Origin: Candidatus Bathyarchaeota archaeon | GTDB taxonomy: Archaea > Thermoproteota > Bathyarchaeia > TCS64 | DNA length: 7,868 nt | Direction: 5' to 3' | Assembly: GCA_013329615.1 (NCBI GenBank) | Contig: DUKA01000072.1 | Location: 256-8,123, forward strand | Shown: piece after piece, positions 5,178 to 7,868 of the stretch | Position numbering within the stretch: position 1 is the first letter of the stretch | Layout: every line of letters begins with the position of its first letter | The notes under the pieces: generated by a model | The model's input: the letters and a program-made list of their open reading frames with translations, nothing else | Database searches by the model: none | What the model was told of the DNA's origin: nothing | Program-made: the position numbers and the translations under genes

Positions 5178-6215
5178 TTACCCTGTGAGTTCTCTGAATG
5201 CCTCGTAGGCTTTAGCTAGGCTCGTGCGCTCCGCCCTCTTGAAGGCGTAACCGCAGACGGGGGCCACCAACCCCTTTTCGCCCTTGTCCTTGGCAACCTT
5301 CATCCCCCGTATGGCGTCGAGGAGGATCGAGCCACCGTTGGGGGCGTCCTCGCTGCTAAGCTTCAGATCCATCGTGAAGGGCACGCCTCCGAAGTAGCGC
5401 CCCTTGACCCAGAAGAAGCTGTCGCGCCCGTTGCCAAGGAAATCGACAAAGTCTGTGGAGCCGGAGACGAGTGGGAACTTGTAAGGCACGTGCCCCGTGA
5501 CCGCCGCCGTCTTTATGCGCCTCTTCGTGTCCTTCGTCTTCTCCAGCGTGCTTATTGATTCTGCGCCTCCGCCGACGTCGAGCTGGTAGCTCTCGTCGAT
5601 GTGTGCGCCACGACTGTGCAGGAACTCTAGGATGCCGATGTGGATGGCAGTGGCGCCCACCTGATCAAGTAGATCATCGCCCGCGAGGGGCAGTTTGGTG
5701 GACGTGAACTTCTTCACGAGTGCGGCGTCGCCTGCGATGCTCGATGGTGTCGCGTTGATGTAGGCGCAACCGGCGTCGATGGCGGCCTGTGCGTAGAGGG
5801 TGGATGCCTTGTCGCTACCGCCGGAGACCATGTTGATGAGAATGTCCGTCTTCGCCTTCTTCAGCTCGGCTGCGACGTCCACCGCCTCAGCCTTGGCGCG
5901 CTTTATGCTGCTGAGTGTGCCCTCAATGAGGTCGGGGGTGGGCCCCATCTTGACGACAACGCCAAGCTTGGGGACGACGACGATCTTCGGCGCGTTGTTG
6001 GACTTCGCGAATATGGCCTCAGATAGGTCCTTGTCGACCTTGGCCTCGCTTATGTCGAAGGCTGCGACGAATTTTATATCAGTTGGTTTGTATCCACCGA
6101 GTGTGGGGTGGAGGAGCCCGAGTGGCTCCTTCGCCTTGGCGTAGAAGTGTGTTCCCTGTACAGTGCTTGAGCAGAGGTTTCCTGCGCCGGCGACGGCGAC
6201 CCGTATCTCACCCAT
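5178..6215 (-). CDS. ino1: Myo-inositol-1-phosphate (1L-myo-inositol-3-phosphate) synthase
   Basis: Converts glucose 6-phosphate to inositol phosphate by an NAD-dependent internal oxidation, aldol closure and reduction. The protein has 345 residues, the short prokaryotic form. The Rossmann start is VAVAGAGNLCSS (6-17) with Asp54 after the second strand (AAFD). The family blocks NATPSSIAGD (154-163), AGDDLLDQVGAT (178-189), IKTAAVTG (234-241) and DAPNGGSILLDAIRGMKVAKDKG (290-312) are clear. In archaea the product feeds archaetidylinositol lipids and, in hyperthermophiles, di-myo-inositol phosphate; which applies here cannot be seen. The ATG start is preceded by GGTGG at four bases. It follows the acetyltransferase gene by 49 bases and precedes the GPN GTPase by five, so it sits mid-operon. 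No truncation or disrupted motif is seen. Confidence 0.95.
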   Translation of the reverse strand: MGEIRVAVAGAGNLCSSTVQGTHFYAKAKEPLGLLHPTLGGYKPTDIKFVAAFDISEAKVDKDLSEAIFAKSNNAPKIVVVPKLGVVVKMGPTPDLIEGTLSSIKRAKAEAVDVAAELKKAKTDILINMVSGGSDKASTLYAQAAIDAGCAYINATPSSIAGDAALVKKFTSTKLPLAGDDLLDQVGATAIHIGILEFLHSRGAHIDESYQLDVGGGAESISTLEKTKDTKRRIKTAAVTGHVPYKFPLVSGSTDFVDFLGNGRDSFFWVKGRYFGGVPFTMDLKLSSEDAPNGGSILLDAIRGMKVAKDKGEKGLVAPVCGYAFKRAERTSLAKAYEAFRELTG

Positions 6216-6264
6216 GGTTCCACCTGCAGAGTGTGGGCGGCTACGGGTATGAAAGTGTAACGTT

Positions 6265-6714
6265 TCAGAGGAGCGGCTTCTCCATGGCTAGGCCGTCCTC
6301 GTCCCGGTAGTAACCGGAGAGGCGCCCCACCTCGGTATAGCCCCGTTTCCTGTAGAGGCTCTGCGCGGGGGTGTTCGAGGCACGCACCTCTAAGTATGAG
6401 CATTCCACCCGCCTCTCCGCGAAACGGCGCTCAAGCTCATCCAACAGCCCGTTGGCAAGCCCTTTCCGCCTCCAATTCTCTCCGATCGCGATGTTCATGA
6501 CGTGTCCCACTCTCACGCCCTCCCTCCACTCGATCTCACCGATCACGTAGCCGATGATCGCGTCCTCCGCCTCGGCGACTAGGAAGAGGTCAGGTGCCCT
6601 GCCCCGCATGAGTTGGAATATCGACCTCGGCCACGGGTCGGTATAGCTATCAAGCTCTATTCTGTGCACTGTGGCTAGGTCGGAGGCGGTTACTGACCTC
6701 ACTGTGGGCTGCAA
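6265..6714 (-). CDS. RimI/Ard1-like GNAT N-acetyltransferase
   Basis: A 149-residue single-domain GNAT protein. In this family it transfers acetyl from acetyl-CoA to protein N-termini. The acetyl-CoA loop is RRKGLA (82-87, R-x-x-G-x-A), preceded by the strand HVMNIAIG (71-78). The C-terminal LEVRASNTPAQSLYRKRGYTEVG (108-130) followed by YYRDEDGLAMEKPL is the RimI/Ard1 signature, including the Asn and Tyr of the active site. Archaeal members usually act as general co-translational N-terminal acetyltransferases rather than specifically on ribosomal protein S18. The longest frame starts with TTG at 6714, which would be almost leaderless given the TATA box near 6742. A GTG four codons in (6702) is an alternative. 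No Shine-Dalgarno supports either. It is first in a likely operon with ino1 and the GPN GTPase. Confidence 0.9.
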   Translation of the reverse strand: MQPTVRSVTASDLATVHRIELDSYTDPWPRSIFQLMRGRAPDLFLVAEAEDAIIGYVIGEIEWREGVRVGHVMNIAIGENWRRKGLANGLLDELERRFAERRVECSYLEVRASNTPAQSLYRKRGYTEVGRLSGYYRDEDGLAMEKPLL

Positions 6715-6738
6715 CTCGGTCTCGGAGTGGGCGCATCG

Positions 6739-6746
6739 TTATTTAT
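6739..6746. promoter_or_regulatory. Shared TATA-type element of a divergent promoter
   Basis: TTATTTAT stands in the 66-base gap between the divergent acetyltransferase (start 6714) and membrane protein (start 6781). It reads ATAAATAA on the minus strand, so it can serve either direction. On the minus strand it predicts transcription starting within a few bases of the TTG at 6714. On the plus strand it predicts a start near 6770, about ten bases before the TTG at 6781. The rest of the gap shows no other TATA-like block. Confidence 0.5.
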
Positions 6747-6780
6747 GGGTTGAGGCGATCTAATCTGAAGTGGCGGGAAT

Positions 6781-7806
6781 TTGGACAAGAGGGCGCTCGC
6801 TTTCACGTTGCTCGGCGTCGCCTTCTTCGTCGCCTACCTTGCGTGGGCCAACCCATTCGCCGCCTTCGCGGAGGTGGGCGTATTCAACGTGGGCGTCTAC
6901 GCCGTCGCCGTCCTCATAGATCAGGTCAGCCTACTCTTCTTCGCCGCCTCTTGGTACCTAATCCTGCGGGCGATGAAGGCGAACATCGATCTCAAGGGGG
7001 CGATTCAGCTCACATTCACGAGCCTCTTCATAGGCTGGCTCGCGCCGCTGCCGCTTATGACGGAGATGGTGCGTGCCTACCTCGTGAAGGACAGGTCGGG
7101 CTCAAACCTAGGTAAGGCGCTGAGCAGCGTGCTCGTCCACAGGTCCTACTACAACATCGCCTTCGGGCTGATCATCGGCGGGACCACGTTCGTAACCATC
7201 GCCGGCGGGCGGCAGATACCGATAAACCCAGAGGTCTGCTTCTTCCTCACCTTCTTCGCCGTTGTCAGCGTCGCTATCTTCGGCCTGATGCTTGACACTC
7301 GGGTCCTCGGCTATGTCTATGGCAAGAGCCCGCCGTGGGTCAGGAGGAACGTCTTCGACAGGTTCAACGACCCGGAGTCGGGGATGAGCGGCTTCGCGCC
7401 TGTGATTGATGACATCGGGGAGGCGGTGAGGGACATGAAGGCGAACATGGGGCTGAACATCCTCTCGTTCGGGATGCTTCTCTTCCACTGGGGGGCGGGC
7501 GCCGCTACGGCGTACCTCTCGGCACTCGCCCTCGGCGTCGACATCGACCCCGCCACGGTGATCTTCGCGTACGCCGTTGTCGAGTTCCTGCAGCAACTCA
7601 ACGTCTTCATCCCCAGCGGGATTGGGTTGTTGGATGCGGGGCTGGCTGGAGCCTTCGTCCTCGCGGGTGTGCCCCTCTCGACCGCGGCGGCGATAAGCCT
7701 GCTGACCCGCCTCGCCACGTATTGGTTCGAGGTAATCGTCTGCACCCCCGTCGCCATCCGCTTCGGCTACAAGGAGTTCCTCGCCAAGTACTTCGACGGA
7801 AAGTAG
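6781..7806 (+). CDS. UPF0104 / lysylphosphatidylglycerol synthase transmembrane-domain (AglD/flippase-like) membrane protein
   Basis: An integral membrane protein of 341 residues with about eight hydrophobic segments, roughly 5-22, 35-62, 73-92, 124-141, 152-171, 224-250, 258-278 and 283-328 (the last probably double). A hydrophilic loop lies at 172-223. The family core is seen as APLPLMTEMVRAYL (88-101), corresponding to the Pro...Glu-x-x-Arg block, and PSGIGLLDAGLAG (278-290) with LLTR (307-310) near the end. Here the usual PGGxGxxE has Ser279 and Asp285. Relatives move or modify lipid-linked substrates: the MprF flippase half in bacteria, AglD/AglR-related proteins of N-glycosylation in haloarchaea. 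The substrate here is unknown. The TTG at 6781 is the only plausible start, since a TGA lies five codons upstream in frame. No clear Shine-Dalgarno is visible. It is divergent from the acetyltransferase operon. Confidence 0.85.
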   Translation: MDKRALAFTLLGVAFFVAYLAWANPFAAFAEVGVFNVGVYAVAVLIDQVSLLFFAASWYLILRAMKANIDLKGAIQLTFTSLFIGWLAPLPLMTEMVRAYLVKDRSGSNLGKALSSVLVHRSYYNIAFGLIIGGTTFVTIAGGRQIPINPEVCFFLTFFAVVSVAIFGLMLDTRVLGYVYGKSPPWVRRNVFDRFNDPESGMSGFAPVIDDIGEAVRDMKANMGLNILSFGMLLFHWGAGAATAYLSALALGVDIDPATVIFAYAVVEFLQQLNVFIPSGIGLLDAGLAGAFVLAGVPLSTAAAISLLTRLATYWFEVIVCTPVAIRFGYKEFLAKYFDGK

Positions 7807-7810
7807 CAAC

Positions 7811-7817
7811 TATTTAA
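7811..7817 (+). promoter_or_regulatory. TATA box of the right-edge gene
   Basis: TATTTAA begins four bases after the membrane-protein stop. Its centre is 29 bases before the ATG at 7843, so the transcript would start at or within a couple of bases of the start codon. This is the clearest leaderless arrangement in the window. Confidence 0.55.
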
Positions 7818-7842
7818 CACGGGAGTCGTCTATTCTCCGCAT

Positions 7843-7868
7843 ATGCTACGCCTCGGTATAATCGGCTG
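7843..7868 (+). CDS. N-terminus of a probable NAD(P)-binding Rossmann oxidoreductase (partial)
   Basis: Only the first eight codons and two further bases are in the window. They read MLRLGIIG and then Cys or Trp, depending on the next base. A strand running straight into IIG at the very N-terminus is typical of Rossmann NAD(P)-binding enzymes such as Gfo/Idh/MocA oxidoreductases or aspartate dehydrogenase-like proteins, which often begin with this pattern and continue Cys-Gly. The TATA box at 7811-7817 fits a leaderless transcript starting at this ATG. No ribosome binding site is seen; GGGAG at 7821-7825 is too far upstream. The gene's existence is likely; its function is a guess. Confidence 0.5.

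Noticed and set aside
7108..7809. Long minus-strand open frame of 233 codons
   Set aside because: It lies opposite the membrane-protein gene, is highly charged and repetitive in composition, and is a by-product of GC-biased third codon positions.

Overview
The window looks archaeal. It encodes a stand-alone GPN-loop GTPase, a short Ino1-type inositol-phosphate synthase, a RimI/Ard1-like N-acetyltransferase, and an UPF0104/AglD-like membrane protein. It also encodes a fusion of CBS domains with an HPF-like domain. Start regions carry archaeal TATA-type boxes about 25-30 bases before the predicted transcript start. Several starts are TTG or GTG, at least one gene appears leaderless, and one downstream terminator is an oligo-T run. 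The sequence is GC-rich by eye. A Thermoproteota (TACK) lineage, for example Bathyarchaeia- or Caldarchaeia-like, is my guess; this rests on gene style and was not tested by a search.

Layout, left to right. Positions 1-66 hold the promoter and ribosome binding site of a minus-strand gene just outside the window. A minus-strand pair follows: a four-CBS/HPF-like protein (1061-2224) and, downstream of it, a 2-hydroxyacid dehydrogenase (67-1023, trimmed from the longest frame). A divergent promoter region (2225-2322) separates them from a plus-strand NRDE/TANGO2-type Ntn-hydrolase-like gene (2323-3099). Then comes a 274-base spacer between convergent genes. It contains no credible ORF but has a striking long-range fold: 26 contiguous bases (3316-3341) pair with 3164-3203. 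It could be an undescribed structured RNA.

A minus-strand series follows in transcription order: RimI-like acetyltransferase (6265-6714), inositol-3-phosphate synthase (5178-6215), GPN-loop GTPase (4411-5172) and an ornithine cyclodeaminase/alanine dehydrogenase family enzyme (3374-4357). The synthase and GTPase are 5 bases apart and surely co-transcribed. The last gene has its own TATA-like box and a perfect 16-bp palindrome over its predicted transcript start and Shine-Dalgarno, and it ends at a T7 run. A second divergent promoter (about 6739-6746) also serves a plus-strand flippase-like membrane protein (6781-7806). The first codons of a Rossmann-type oxidoreductase, apparently leaderless, run off the right edge (7843-7868).

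How they fit together: most genes are housekeeping metabolism (inositol phosphate for lipids or solutes, NAD-linked dehydrogenases) plus translation-linked functions. The CBS/HPF-like protein may be an adenine-nucleotide-sensing ribosome dormancy factor (inference). No mobile element, CRISPR array, tRNA or rRNA was recognised.
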